From Pseudomonadota bacterium (GTDB lineage Bacteria > Pseudomonadota > Gammaproteobacteria > Steroidobacterales > JBCBZW01), in the NCBI GenBank assembly GCA_039193195.1, contig JBCCWS010000017.1, positions 1 through 64,000 on the forward strand: a DNA stretch of 64,000 nucleotides, read 5' to 3'. Under the pieces are notes generated by a model. The model did not search any database. It saw only the letters and a program-made list of their open reading frames with translations, and had not been told where the DNA came from. Every line of letters begins with the position of its first letter. Position 1 is the first letter of the stretch. Both the position numbers and the translations under genes were made by a program. Positions 8,464 to 17,211 of the stretch are shown one piece after another.

Positions 8464-9618
8464 ATGGCGGGTGTAGAGACATCCTTTTCGATTACCGTCG
8501 GTACGCTCCCGGACTGGTACCCGGACTGGCAGGCGCCCGGCGTAATCAGGGCGATCCCAAACTCCTCGCTGGACCAAGCAATCACGGACAACGGCTGGAC
8601 TGAGCCGACGGACATCGTGGCCGGCGGAACCGGGTGGCCACGGGGGCTTTACTCCTTTAGCGGCGGCACCGTGGCCTATTTGGATGGCCAACCCTACCTT
8701 TGCGTGTGTGGGGGAGGTCACGCGACGCATGCGGACAACTCCATCTACGCTTTCGGGCCTCTGTTCGGCACGAACTCAAGCACCCCGCAGTGGCGCCGTT
8801 GGGGGGCGCAGTCCGCAAACGAGGATATCCTGACCTGCGTGGCTAGGAATGCGGACGGACGGCCGACGAGTCGCCATACGGTGGGAGACTTCAGCTTTGG
8901 GCTCGACCGGATCGTAATGCTCTGGTCGAACTCGCCCTACTGCGCAGACGGCGGGACCGTCGCCGACATAGATGTCTTCGATGTGGTGGCCGGGGAGTGG
9001 GATGCCGCGAAGGCCAGTCCGGTGACGCACTCGCCGCACGGGCTCTTTCCCGCGACGCACTCGATGTCGACTTTCCATCCGCATACGGGCTTGTTTTATG
9101 CCAAGGGCAAGGGCGCTCGCGATGACAGCTTCGGTGCTTATGACCCGATTAGTCGCACCTGGGCGGATATCGCCTTTTCCGGCGACGGCAGTCCCAACGA
9201 CTGCGCCATCTGCACGATGGGACCGAGAGACTACCTGTTCTTTTTGAAGGAGACCGGTCGCAACGCAGGGCGCATCAATGTTCAGACCGGGGTTGGTGAG
9301 CTGTGGGGCGGCCCAGTGCCGACAAACACCAAGGCCGCAGTCGCATATGACACTCGTCAGGATAGGATCTACACGCCCACCACCGGGGTGACGGACGCGA
9401 ATCAGAACATGCCGGCGGGCAGCAACACCGTTGCCTGGCTCGATGCAGGAGGGTCGGCGAGCACGCCGTGGGTGACGGAGACGTTTCACGGCGACACGCC
9501 GGATCAACAACGCACCGGTGGCACCTTTGGGCGGTGGAGCTACGTGCCGGAGCTCGCAGGCTTTGTGCTGAACAACGCGCACGATTCACAAATCTACTTC
9601 TACCGAACGTCGGAGTAA
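8464..9618 (+). CDS. Kelch/galactose-oxidase-like beta-propeller protein of unknown function
   Basis: The product is 384 residues. The ATG at 8464 follows gcggaggaacgc, a good ribosome site, so the start seems right even though no signal peptide is present. Repeated blade-like segments are visible: GGTVAYLDGQPYLCVCGGGH, NSIYAFGPL with W-R-R-W, VGDFSFGLDRIVMLW, IDVFDVVAGEWDAA, HSMSTFHPHTGLFYAKGKG, DSFGAYDPISRTWADI and YVPELAGFVLNNAHDSQIYFY. This pattern fits a six- or seven-bladed kelch-type propeller. The copper ligands of galactose oxidase are not evident, so no oxidase activity is claimed. The Tat-signal Ig protein starts 6 bases after the stop, so they are co-transcribed. Confidence 0.72.
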   Translation: MAGVETSFSITVGTLPDWYPDWQAPGVIRAIPNSSLDQAITDNGWTEPTDIVAGGTGWPRGLYSFSGGTVAYLDGQPYLCVCGGGHATHADNSIYAFGPLFGTNSSTPQWRRWGAQSANEDILTCVARNADGRPTSRHTVGDFSFGLDRIVMLWSNSPYCADGGTVADIDVFDVVAGEWDAAKASPVTHSPHGLFPATHSMSTFHPHTGLFYAKGKGARDDSFGAYDPISRTWADIAFSGDGSPNDCAICTMGPRDYLFFLKETGRNAGRINVQTGVGELWGGPVPTNTKAAVAYDTRQDRIYTPTTGVTDANQNMPAGSNTVAWLDAGGSASTPWVTETFHGDTPDQQRTGGTFGRWSYVPELAGFVLNNAHDSQIYFYRTSE

Positions 9619-9624
9619 GCGCCC

Positions 9625-10017
9625 GTGTCCAAGACTTTGGAGAACGTCCGATCCGGACTCACTCGCCGCGAATTCGTGAAGACGACAGGACAGGCCCTCA
9701 GCGTCTGCGCAGTAGGTGGCGGCCTGTCGGTCACCCCGCCAGCGAAGGCGGCCTCGCTGCCCGTCTGGTCTCGAGTGCCCAATCAGACCTTTGCGGTTGG
9801 TCAACCGGTCATGATCGACTTGGCAGATTACGTTACGGATGCTGACGGAGACGCCCTGGAGTTCTCCATCGACCTACCTTTGCCGCCTGGCCTGACGCTC
9901 ACCGGAAGCGTCATTAGTGGGACGCCTACGGCCCCCTCTCAGACCCAGCAGTACACGGTATCTGCTGACGATGGGACGCTCCAGCCGAAGGCTCCTGCCG
10001 GCGTATCGCTGGATTGA
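9625..10017 (+). CDS. Tat-exported protein with a short Ig-like domain, possibly truncated
   Basis: The product is 130 residues from a GTG at 9625. A twin-arginine signal is clear (LTRREFVKTTGQALSVCAVG, residues about 12-31), with a likely cleavage near AKAAS. The rest is one Ig/cadherin-like repeat (FAVGQPVMIDLADYVTDADGD, then GLTLTGSVISGTPTAPSQ and YTVSADDGTLQ). Such domains normally continue for another strand or two, but here the frame ends early at PAGVSLD. The following 180 bases contain no recognisable continuation, so the gene may be truncated. Its tight link to the leaderless propeller gene suggests a common role, and co-export of the propeller on this Tat carrier is possible but untested. 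Confidence 0.6.
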   Translation: MSKTLENVRSGLTRREFVKTTGQALSVCAVGGGLSVTPPAKAASLPVWSRVPNQTFAVGQPVMIDLADYVTDADGDALEFSIDLPLPPGLTLTGSVISGTPTAPSQTQQYTVSADDGTLQPKAPAGVSLD

Positions 10018-10200
10018 CGACCGCTGGTGGCGGATCCAGGGCCTTGATGAGCGGCGCTGGAGTTTTCCCCTTTCGACTGAGAGAATGGTGCGGCAAGCGA
10101 CGGAGAGTTCGCTTGATCTAACGCCGGCGTTTAAGAATAGTTCCAAAAAAAGGACCGGCCGCCCGACCCCGGGCGCGTCAGCTAAGGGAGGATAGCAGCA

Positions 10201-10425
10201 GTGGCTAAGGTGCTCGTTTCGTTGGCCTTCGGGCTCGCAGTTCTGTTCACGGGTAGCGCGGAAGCTTACATCGGTCCGGGCGCTGGGATCACGGCAATCG
10301 GATCCTTAGTGGCGCTGCTCGGCGCAGTTTGTCTGGCGATCGTCGGCTTCGTGTGGTACCCGCTGAAGCGCCTTCGTGCCCGGATGAAGGGGCGTGCGGA
10401 GCTTGCGGAAGCCGACCGCCAGTAA
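10201..10425 (+). CDS. Small membrane protein with YIGPGAG motif
   Basis: The product is 74 residues from a GTG with a strong ribosome site (aagggagg, 8 bases upstream). It has an N-terminal signal or membrane segment (VLVSLAFGLAVLFTGSAEA), a short YIGPGAGITAIGS linker, a second hydrophobic helix (LVALLGAVCLAIVGFVWYP) and a basic tail (LKRLRARMKGR). Small proteins with this AYIGPGAG arrangement recur near polysaccharide and exosortase genes, but their role is unknown. It would sit in the inner membrane with the tail inside. Confidence 0.7.
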   Translation: MAKVLVSLAFGLAVLFTGSAEAYIGPGAGITAIGSLVALLGAVCLAIVGFVWYPLKRLRARMKGRAELAEADRQ

Positions 10426-10567
10426 TCCACCGCGTTGCCCAGTCACGACATCGGGCGCGTTCACGATAGTGGTTGTGAACGCCTTCTTCCCTAACTGTCG
10501 CGGCTTGGGAGAGCCCCGTATCGCGCAGCATCTGGCTTTGTGGGCTACGGCGGCGTCGTGCCGAGCC

Positions 10568-12007
10568 TCAGTCGGTCACAGCGTACTCGACTCCGAACAA
10601 CTCAAATACAGCGGCAGTGGTGCCCCTCGCGGCTAGCGTTGGCACGTCCGAGACGTCGTGGATGCTGCGGAACTCGCGCAGCAACCGGCCATCCGCCAAG
10701 CGGATCTCAAAGGCGAGCCCATAGGAGGTAAACGTCGCGATCACGCGCGTCCTGTCCTTCGAAATCGATAGGTGTCCAACGGCCTTTTGAAACAGCTTTC
10801 GATGCCGGTCGAGGTGAGCTGCCGTTGGAAACACGGTTCGCTCGCTGCCGGTGGCGAGGTCAAGCTCCAAGACTCGCGAAGGACCACCGTCCCAGTTGCC
10901 CCCCTTGTTGTCGAACAGCAGATAGCGTGGCCCAGTGAGGTGCTGCACGCTGTGCTGCTGGCTGAAGCTACCTCTGATGACTCTCTTGATGCGGCCGTTG
11001 TTTGAATCAACGATTGCGAACGCACTCAAGTTACGCAGTGAGAGCACCCAATCGCCTGTCGTGATGTCCTCGACGGTTGGGTCAGTGTCTCGCACCACAT
11101 CGATGAAATTCAGGTGCAGGGGATCGCAGGGATCGGTGGTTTGCTCCAACAAGCCCCGAAAGGGGGATTGCTCCAGCGCGGTCAAGATAGAGATCTCCTC
11201 GAGCACGTCACCCGCCGGATTCATCACTTGAACCGTGTCGTCGTAGGTTTTCGCGCTGCAGGGAAGCATGTACGAGTCCCTCGCGTGCCAGGCGAGTTCC
11301 ACCGGAGTAGTTCTTACTCGGGCGGCGGGGATAAGCAGGTGATCTCCAACGCTGGGTGAGGGCCAGTGATGGCTGTAATCGAAGCGGTACCATCGAGGCT
11401 GACCGTCCGGCGCGATGCGGGCAACGCCGGTACCAAAGGGAAAGACCTGCGCGTCTTTGGTCCTGGCGAAGATCACTAGCAGGTCGCGTCCTGGGAGGAG
11501 CTTGGCGCTTACCGGGCGCATGTCTTGCGCGGGGTCGAACTGGAGGAACTCGTGCGGATGCTCGGTTGCTGAATTCGCTGCGAAGATCTCCTCCGGCCTG
11601 TAGGGATAAGCGTGCAGAACCTCTCCGGTGCCAGCCATGTGTACGGCGGCGCATCCTTGCTCCGGGCACAGCTCACGATACTGGTTGAGCCCGCCGAAAA
11701 AGAGGTAGGAGTCGTCCGGCGACGCGCTTGGGTCGGACTCGATACGCAGTTGAGACAGGTCCGCTACGTCATACTCGGAGAAACGCTGGAAGCTGGGGTG
11801 CTTGCGCTTCTCAAGCAGTGAAGCGAGCGAGCTTAGGGTATTGCGCGCGTCCCGGATGTGCTTGTACGGAAACACTTCCTCAGCACCGACGTAAACCCCA
11901 AGGAGGAACCCCAGGATAACCGGCGAGAGCATGAAGCCAACGAGGGGAAGGTGTTTGCCGATACCGGCTCCGGACGGCTTCTCGCGATTTCCATCTTGCG
12001 TGGTCAC
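10568..12007 (-). CDS. Arylsulfotransferase (ASST)-like membrane-anchored protein
   Basis: The product is 479 residues with one N-terminal membrane anchor (about residues 20-42, LVGFMLSPVILGFLLGVY) and a large extracytoplasmic domain. It resembles the bacterial arylsulfotransferase beta-propeller family: HLNFIDVV after a DPCDP segment, GDWVLSLRNLSAFAIVD, SFSQQHSVQHL, YLLFDNKGG and SRVLELDLATG. These keep the order of the histidine- and arginine-bearing blades of ASST, an enzyme that moves sulfate between phenolic donors and acceptors without PAPS. Whether all catalytic residues are present cannot be judged without alignment; a non-catalytic propeller is the alternative. It follows the GtrA-like gene on the same strand, with a 164-base gap. 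Three PAPS-type sulfotransferases are in the same island. Confidence 0.72.
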   Translation of the reverse strand: MTTQDGNREKPSGAGIGKHLPLVGFMLSPVILGFLLGVYVGAEEVFPYKHIRDARNTLSSLASLLEKRKHPSFQRFSEYDVADLSQLRIESDPSASPDDSYLFFGGLNQYRELCPEQGCAAVHMAGTGEVLHAYPYRPEEIFAANSATEHPHEFLQFDPAQDMRPVSAKLLPGRDLLVIFARTKDAQVFPFGTGVARIAPDGQPRWYRFDYSHHWPSPSVGDHLLIPAARVRTTPVELAWHARDSYMLPCSAKTYDDTVQVMNPAGDVLEEISILTALEQSPFRGLLEQTTDPCDPLHLNFIDVVRDTDPTVEDITTGDWVLSLRNLSAFAIVDSNNGRIKRVIRGSFSQQHSVQHLTGPRYLLFDNKGGNWDGGPSRVLELDLATGSERTVFPTAAHLDRHRKLFQKAVGHLSISKDRTRVIATFTSYGLAFEIRLADGRLLREFRSIHDVSDVPTLAARGTTAAVFELFGVEYAVTD

Positions 12008-12171
12008 AGAGCCCCAGTCCTTGGTGGTGGGTGGGAGATGCTGGTGGACGTCAGCCCGCCAGCGGGCGGTACGCTACCCAATGGTCTGCGGGCAGTCAAC
12101 GCTCACGAAGTGCGCCTGGTGACCTGCCGCGGGGCCGTGCGGTGGCACGATCTGCGCCCGAGAACCTGTGG

Positions 12172-12594
12172 CTACCGCGCTGTGCGCATGGCGAAGGCCC
12201 AGTACTTGCTCAACACAAACGTTGAGATGGGGACTAGGGTAGCCATCGGCGGTATCGCCGCGATGTAGGACCAAGCTAGGACGTCGGTGATCAGGTAGAC
12301 GATCAGCGTGTTTAGGGAGAGCCCTACGAGCGCCACCGCGGCGAAGCGCCCTAGTGCCGCCGCCGGTTGCACATCGTGCTGGGCGAAGGTCCACCTCAGG
12401 TGGCCGAAGAATGAGACGCTGAACGCCGTTCCGAAGGCGGCAAAGTTCGCCAGCAAGGGTGTAAGCGAGGTGAGCTCGTTGAAGGCTGCGAAGGCTGCAA
12501 CGTGGGTAAGCGTGGCCAGCCCACCGACCAGCGCGAACTTGATGTACTGGAGTAGAACTCGGGCGCGATCTCGCCAGCCGGTCGTCATGTCCAC
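12172..12594 (-). CDS. GtrA-family membrane protein
   Basis: The product is 140 residues with four hydrophobic helices (FALVGGLATLTHVAAFAAF, LLANFAAFGTAFSVSFFGHL, FAAVALVGLSLNTLIVYL, YIAAIPPMATLVPISTFVLSKYW), the GtrA signature layout with the F-ALVGG start and the terminal LSKYWAF. GtrA-like proteins are thought to help flip polyprenyl-phosphate sugars made by a GtrB/DPM-type enzyme. That partner lies directly upstream on the same strand, 6 bases away. The start is GTG at 12594 or ATG at 12588. Confidence 0.88.
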   Translation of the reverse strand: MDMTTGWRDRARVLLQYIKFALVGGLATLTHVAAFAAFNELTSLTPLLANFAAFGTAFSVSFFGHLRWTFAQHDVQPAAALGRFAAVALVGLSLNTLIVYLITDVLAWSYIAAIPPMATLVPISTFVLSKYWAFAMRTAR

Positions 12595-12600
12595 CTGGCC

Positions 12601-13650
12601 CTACGTGTTCCGGTCTGGATCCGAGCCAGCGTCATCCTCTACACCCCATCGCTCGCGCACAAGGTAGAGCGGCCTGCCCTTGACCTCGATGAATACTCGC
12701 GAGAGGTACTCACCTATTACGCCCATTCCGGTGAGAACCAAGCCGTTGAAGAACAGCGATACGGTGATCAATGACGCGTACCCTGGGACGTCCGCGCCGA
12801 GCAGTAGGGTCTTGATTACGATGTAAATCATGTACAGCAGTGCGAAGCCGGCGCATACGATTCCGAGGTAGCTCCACAGCTTCAACGGCAACGTGCTAAA
12901 GGAGACGATACCGTCGAGCGCGAAGTTCCAAAGTGGCCAGAATCGCCACTTTGTGGTGCCAGCGACGCGCGTGGGTCGAGTGTAGTAGACGGTCGTGTGG
13001 CGATAACCTACCCACGACAGGATGCCCTTCATGAAACGCGTGCGTTCTGGGAGTTGTCGCACGGCCTCGACGACGGCACGTGACATGAGGCGAAAGTCCC
13101 CCACATTCTCGGGGATCGGCGTATCGCTGATGCGGCCGATTGTGCGGTAGAACATTCGCGCGCTCCAGCGCTTCAGCGCGGAGTCACTGGCGCGATCTTT
13201 ACGTGCGGCTAGAACGACGTCGTAGCCCTCCCGCCACCTTTGCACCATCTCGGTGATGACCTCTGGTGGATCCTGCAGATCCGCATCGATCGGTATCACC
13301 GCTCGCCCTCGCGCATGGTTGATCCCCGCTGTCAAGGCGATGTCCTTACCGAAGTTTCGAGTAAGGTCAACTATTTTAATAGCAGGGTTGGCCTGTCTAG
13401 CCGCAACCAGCATTGCGAGGGTTGTGTCACTGCTACCGTCGTTCACGCAGACGATCTCGTAGCTAGAGGAGAGCTCCTCGACGATGGGAACGACGCGCTC
13501 AAGGAAGGGCGGGATAGCCTGCTCTTCGTTGAACATCGGGGCAACGAGGCTGATTTCGATACCTGCAGCCGGGTCTTCGATCAGATTGGCGCGGCGGGCC
13601 TCAAGTGCAGTCATGAGAGATATCCTGATTTTCCAACGGCCAGACGACAC
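12601..13650 (-). CDS. Family 2 glycosyltransferase, GtrB/polyprenyl-phosphate sugar synthase type
   Basis: The product is 349 residues. The GT-A domain shows ISLVAPMFNEEQAIPPFLERV, VCVNDGSSDTTLAML, IDLTRNFGK-like IVDLTRNFGKDIALTAG, the metal site IDADLQDPPEV and the acceptor segment NVGDFRLMSRAVV, followed by two C-terminal membrane helices (LWSYLGIVCAGFALLYMIYI and SLITVSLFFNGLVLTGMGVIGEY with residues between). It should make a polyprenyl-phosphate-linked hexose on the cytoplasmic face for the GtrA-like flippase and the GT-C-like protein next door. The GTG start at 13650 follows AAGGAG by 10 bases; the ATG at 13614 with AGGA is an alternative. Confidence 0.9.
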   Translation of the reverse strand: MSSGRWKIRISLMTALEARRANLIEDPAAGIEISLVAPMFNEEQAIPPFLERVVPIVEELSSSYEIVCVNDGSSDTTLAMLVAARQANPAIKIVDLTRNFGKDIALTAGINHARGRAVIPIDADLQDPPEVITEMVQRWREGYDVVLAARKDRASDSALKRWSARMFYRTIGRISDTPIPENVGDFRLMSRAVVEAVRQLPERTRFMKGILSWVGYRHTTVYYTRPTRVAGTTKWRFWPLWNFALDGIVSFSTLPLKLWSYLGIVCAGFALLYMIYIVIKTLLLGADVPGYASLITVSLFFNGLVLTGMGVIGEYLSRVFIEVKGRPLYLVRERWGVEDDAGSDPDRNT

Positions 13651-13666
13651 ATATTGCCTGCTCCTT

Positions 13667-16084
13667 CTATTGCGTGCCGGGCGGGGTGCGCTGTCGTGCC
13701 TGCAGTAGCGACACGCCCAGTCCGCCGGACAGCAAGACCAGGACGAAGGTCGAGACGCCTAGGGATCCAAGCTGCACGCGGCTCCAACCGTAGCGTAGCT
13801 CCAGGTTGTTCACTCCCGGTCGAGCAGGTACGACCGCGAAGTTGAGGGCGCTGGCAACGGCGGTGATCGGGACGCCGTCGCGTGACACCGTGAGTGTAGG
13901 GTGCCAAACGTGAGGCAAGCGTACGTAGCCTGCGTTTGAGGCCACGAACTCAATCTCCGCCCAGGTCTGGTGAACCTGGTGCTTGGAGACGGTTATGCTG
14001 GTGTCTGCATCAGTTGGCGGTGGGGCGAGCGCGGCGTCGGGTGCGTGACGTACGACGAGCTGTGAGGCGATACCGCGCTCCCGGTCGAGGGCCATCCGCT
14101 CGAGCAGCTCGTCCAGATACTCGTCCACGCGTATCGTCGCGTCACTCGCCGCGGCAAAGTCCTCATTCCAAAACGCGGGCTTATCCAGAGCTGAGGGATC
14201 TTGTACCGCGAGCTGGGGTGCGTAGGTCACCGCTGGTGCGGGGCCGACATCGATGTACGCGCCGAGCGTGGGGTGCTCAGCGTTGCTGACTACCGATGCT
14301 GGCAATCCCATCTGCCTTCCCGTGTCGTTCACGATCGTATGCACGTTCAACAGGGCCAGGAGAGTGCGGGTGTCCTCCGCTAAGGCACCGGTACTGCGCA
14401 GGTCGTGCTCGACGCGCTTTATCACCGCGCCGATGTAGTTGTGGGCGCGTGAGGCCGCGAGGTTGTGTGCACCCGTTAGCTGCTCGCTACGGTAGTAGGA
14501 GAGTATCCCCGCGCCGGGGCCGATCGAGGCGAAGAGTTCTCCGGATCCGCCCCACGTGCGTGTCTGCAAGACGCGACCGAGTGAGGGCGTGGCTTCGAGA
14601 TGGCGTCCCGCATCGTCCAGGTAGGACTTATCGGTGCGGTTGTACGGTTGCAGTGCGGTGCTGCAGAGGTCCAGCACCACCAGCAGCGTAACCCCGGCGA
14701 GCAGTGGCGAACGCACGCCGAGCGTCCTTCGCAGGTGGTCTGCGGCGATGCCTACGAGGAACGCGTAGCCGAATAGAGTCGCCACCATGAATTTCACATG
14801 ATGGCCGCGATCCGTGAGGGCGAAGGCGGTGCACAGCACGAGGCTGACGAGCAACCAGGTGCGCCCGTTACCCGCACTTGCGCGCGTAAAGGTCGCCACC
14901 ACGGCGGCCCCCATGACTAGCAGGCCCGTTGCGCCCAGATAGCTGAGATGACCTGATGGCACTGGATTCCACAGCAAAAGCGCCTTCCACACGTCGGCGG
15001 AAGGTAGCGCCCAGCTGAACAAGTGAACGTCTTCGTACAGCATGACGGCCTCGCGCTCCAACAGAACGGGAACGATGGACACGAGCGCCAGGGCGATGCT
15101 CGCTACGGCGGAGGTGCTGAGCGGCACGATAACGCGCCAGCGCGCCGGGTGTGACGCCAGATAGACAAGCGAGTGCAAGATCATCAAAGACCCGAAGGCC
15201 TTAGCCATGGATTGGTGATGAACCAACAACAGGCCGTTTAGCAGCGTGAGTGAAAACCAAGTGATCGGGCGATACCGGTCCTGGGTCAGCAGCTGGGTAA
15301 GGAGGGTGAAGGTGAGGGGCATCAACAGGTAAGTGATGGCTTGCGGATGGTTGCCATCCATCAGCACCTGGTGAAGGTGGGACAGGGAGCCTGCGAACAC
15401 CAGCGCGCCTAGGCAGGCCCCGAAGCGCCCTAGGGCGTGTTGGCGTAGGCACCAATAGAAGCATGCCCCGCTCGCAATGTGGGATATGAACAGAATCAGC
15501 TTCGTGGTCAGATTGGGGGCTCGCAGCAGCCAGTCGATCGCGCCGCCGAACACGAAATAGAAGGGGCCCGTGAACTCGAGAAAGCTAGACCCTGCGTAGG
15601 AATAGTTATTCCAAAGGGCGAACTCGCCGTCCGTCAGCGCATCGCGAAAATGCGCGATGCGCGCCACGTGGGACGAGTAGTCGCCGCCCACCAAGGCGCC
15701 AGGAGTGATCAATGAGTGGGCGAACCAGGTGAACAGGCCCAGCATGAGCAGTTTCAGGCCAGCGGGCGAGAGGCATTGCAGTGTGCGTGAGAGCTGACGC
15801 CCCCGAACTTCCCCAATGAGGATCAGAAGTGCCAGCGTGGTCGAGCTCGCCAGCAAGACGTAGTCGAGGACGTTGAACGAGCCCAGCAGCGCCCAAGGCA
15901 GCGAAGACAAATCACCGCCTGCGCGCGAATGCTCCAGATACACATACTTGAGTGGATCGACGGTGAACCAGGAGAGCAAGCAGAGTGAGAACACCGTGCC
16001 GACGAGCTGCAGTAGCACGTTGCTGCTGGCGCCGAGGACGTTAGCGTCGTCGACCGTTGATCGATCGAGGAGTGTCTGTAGCAT
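13667..16084 (-). CDS. Large GT-C-like integral membrane protein
   Basis: The product is 805 residues. Around twelve hydrophobic segments fill the first 450 residues (for example LLQLVGTVFSLCLLSWFTV, YVLLASSTTLALLILIG, LLMLGLFTWFAHSLI), then a soluble extracytoplasmic domain of about 300 residues and a last membrane helix (LGSLGVSTFVLVLLSGGLGV). The first loop has GALVGGDYSSHVARIAHF, the usual GT-C position for acidic catalytic residues. This resembles the YfhO-like and 6-pyruvoyl-tetrahydropterin-synthase-related membrane protein families. It probably transfers a sugar from a polyprenyl-phosphate donor outside the membrane. It is followed at 16 bases by the GT2 gene and then GtrA, forming a donor-flippase-transferase set. 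Confidence 0.75.
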   Translation of the reverse strand: MLQTLLDRSTVDDANVLGASSNVLLQLVGTVFSLCLLSWFTVDPLKYVYLEHSRAGGDLSSLPWALLGSFNVLDYVLLASSTTLALLILIGEVRGRQLSRTLQCLSPAGLKLLMLGLFTWFAHSLITPGALVGGDYSSHVARIAHFRDALTDGEFALWNNYSYAGSSFLEFTGPFYFVFGGAIDWLLRAPNLTTKLILFISHIASGACFYWCLRQHALGRFGACLGALVFAGSLSHLHQVLMDGNHPQAITYLLMPLTFTLLTQLLTQDRYRPITWFSLTLLNGLLLVHHQSMAKAFGSLMILHSLVYLASHPARWRVIVPLSTSAVASIALALVSIVPVLLEREAVMLYEDVHLFSWALPSADVWKALLLWNPVPSGHLSYLGATGLLVMGAAVVATFTRASAGNGRTWLLVSLVLCTAFALTDRGHHVKFMVATLFGYAFLVGIAADHLRRTLGVRSPLLAGVTLLVVLDLCSTALQPYNRTDKSYLDDAGRHLEATPSLGRVLQTRTWGGSGELFASIGPGAGILSYYRSEQLTGAHNLAASRAHNYIGAVIKRVEHDLRSTGALAEDTRTLLALLNVHTIVNDTGRQMGLPASVVSNAEHPTLGAYIDVGPAPAVTYAPQLAVQDPSALDKPAFWNEDFAAASDATIRVDEYLDELLERMALDRERGIASQLVVRHAPDAALAPPPTDADTSITVSKHQVHQTWAEIEFVASNAGYVRLPHVWHPTLTVSRDGVPITAVASALNFAVVPARPGVNNLELRYGWSRVQLGSLGVSTFVLVLLSGGLGVSLLQARQRTPPGTQ

Positions 16085-16495
16085 TCAGTGCGAGGCTCCT
16101 GTCGATCCGTTGACACCACCGACGGTCGCGTCCAGCGGTACGCTTTCGCACGGGGGGGAGCGGTGAAGGAACCGCCTCGACGTTGGGCCTGTCCGGGCCT
16201 GTGGGTGGCTGTACGGCGTAGCGTTTAGGTGGTCGTTATGCACGCAATCTGCACCTCGGGAGCATAATCCGGTCGGCGTGGATAGGCAGTGACGACCGTC
16301 ACTGTTTTGCGCGGGGCTCTCGCATCGATCTCAGGGGAACCTTTCGCGGCCGAACCCGGTCGACAGCGGTAGCTGCGTTGTATCGTGCTGCGGCGCGAAG
16401 ATAGTACACTAAACGCTACGGCGCAGGTGTGGTCGTGGGGCACCTTGAGAGGTGTCACCTTTCACGTACAGCGGCACCAGAAGGAGGGTATCTAC
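16085..16495. other. Divergent intergenic region with a palindromic site
   Basis: These 411 bases separate the GT-C-like gene (minus) from the TPR gene (plus) and contain no convincing gene. They hold the perfect GTGA-N6-TCAC palindrome described separately. A weak promoter candidate for the TPR gene is ttgtat (16379-16384) with tagtac 18 bases on. Confidence 0.45.
16287..16304. promoter_or_regulatory. CRP/Clp-like palindrome CAGTGACG-AC-CGTCACTG
   Basis: An 18-bp perfect inverted repeat with a 2-base centre, giving the CRP-family core GTGA-N6-TCAC. It is in the divergent region between the GT-C-like gene and the TPR gene. A run of four T follows, so a weak terminator is a less likely reading. 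A second site of the same core is at 44159. Confidence 0.45.
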
Positions 16496-17170
16496 ATGGG
16501 AACTGCAGTAACGTTCGTAGCGCGCAGTCGCGCACTGATCGTGGCGTCTTTGTTCGCGATCGCGCTGCCAAGCTGGGCGGCCCTGCCTTACGAGTGTGGG
16601 AAGCTGCAGAATCCGTACGGGCCCTACGACTACACCAACCCGATTCACAAGCGCGACAAGCTCGAGATCGTGGAGATTCACCATTTTCAACGATTCGTCG
16701 AGGCGCTGCAGATCGACCATCGCGGTCGACCCCCTGGGGGCGGCATAGACTACACCCTGCGCGCCTTCCCAAATCATCACCGGGCGCTTTTTGCCCTGGC
16801 GCAACTGCAGAGTCTGCATACGGGGGTCGGCCTGCCGCACGGACTGAAATGGCCCACCTACTGCTATTACGAACGAGCGATCGCCTTCGCTCCAGAGGAC
16901 GCCAACGCGCATCTGCTGTACGGGATTTACCTCACCAAAAACGGTGGCAGCTTCGAAGAAGCTCGGGGGCACTACGAGCGTGCCGTGGCCATGCAACCTG
17001 ACTCCGCTGAGACGCACTACAACTACGGCCTGGCCCTGGCTGACGCGAACCAGTACGACGCAGCGTTGGAGCACGCCCAGCGCGCCTATGAAATCGGCTA
17101 TCCGCTAATGGGTTTACGCGACAAGCTGGTGCGTGCAGGAGTGTGGCGTGAGCAGCGAGTCGAGGAGTGA
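16496..17170 (+). CDS. Secreted TPR-repeat protein
   Basis: The product is 224 residues from the ATG at 16496, which has the strong ribosome site aaggagggta; the longer frame from 16385 lacks one. A signal peptide (ALIVASLFAIALPSWAALP) precedes a short conserved-looking segment (YECGKLQNPYGPYDYTNP). Then come TPR-like helices: HHRALFALAQLQSL, YYERAIAFAPEDANAHLLYG, GGSFEEARGHYERAVAMQPD, ETHYNYGLALADANQYDAAL. It would act in the periplasm, perhaps as an adaptor for polysaccharide machinery. It precedes the inverted-repeat element and is convergent with the sulfotransferase. Confidence 0.8.
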   Translation: MGTAVTFVARSRALIVASLFAIALPSWAALPYECGKLQNPYGPYDYTNPIHKRDKLEIVEIHHFQRFVEALQIDHRGRPPGGGIDYTLRAFPNHHRALFALAQLQSLHTGVGLPHGLKWPTYCYYERAIAFAPEDANAHLLYGIYLTKNGGSFEEARGHYERAVAMQPDSAETHYNYGLALADANQYDAALEHAQRAYEIGYPLMGLRDKLVRAGVWREQRVEE

Positions 17171-17211
17171 GCCGCCCGCGTCCGGTTGCCCTGCCTTCGC
17201 CCCGGAATCAG

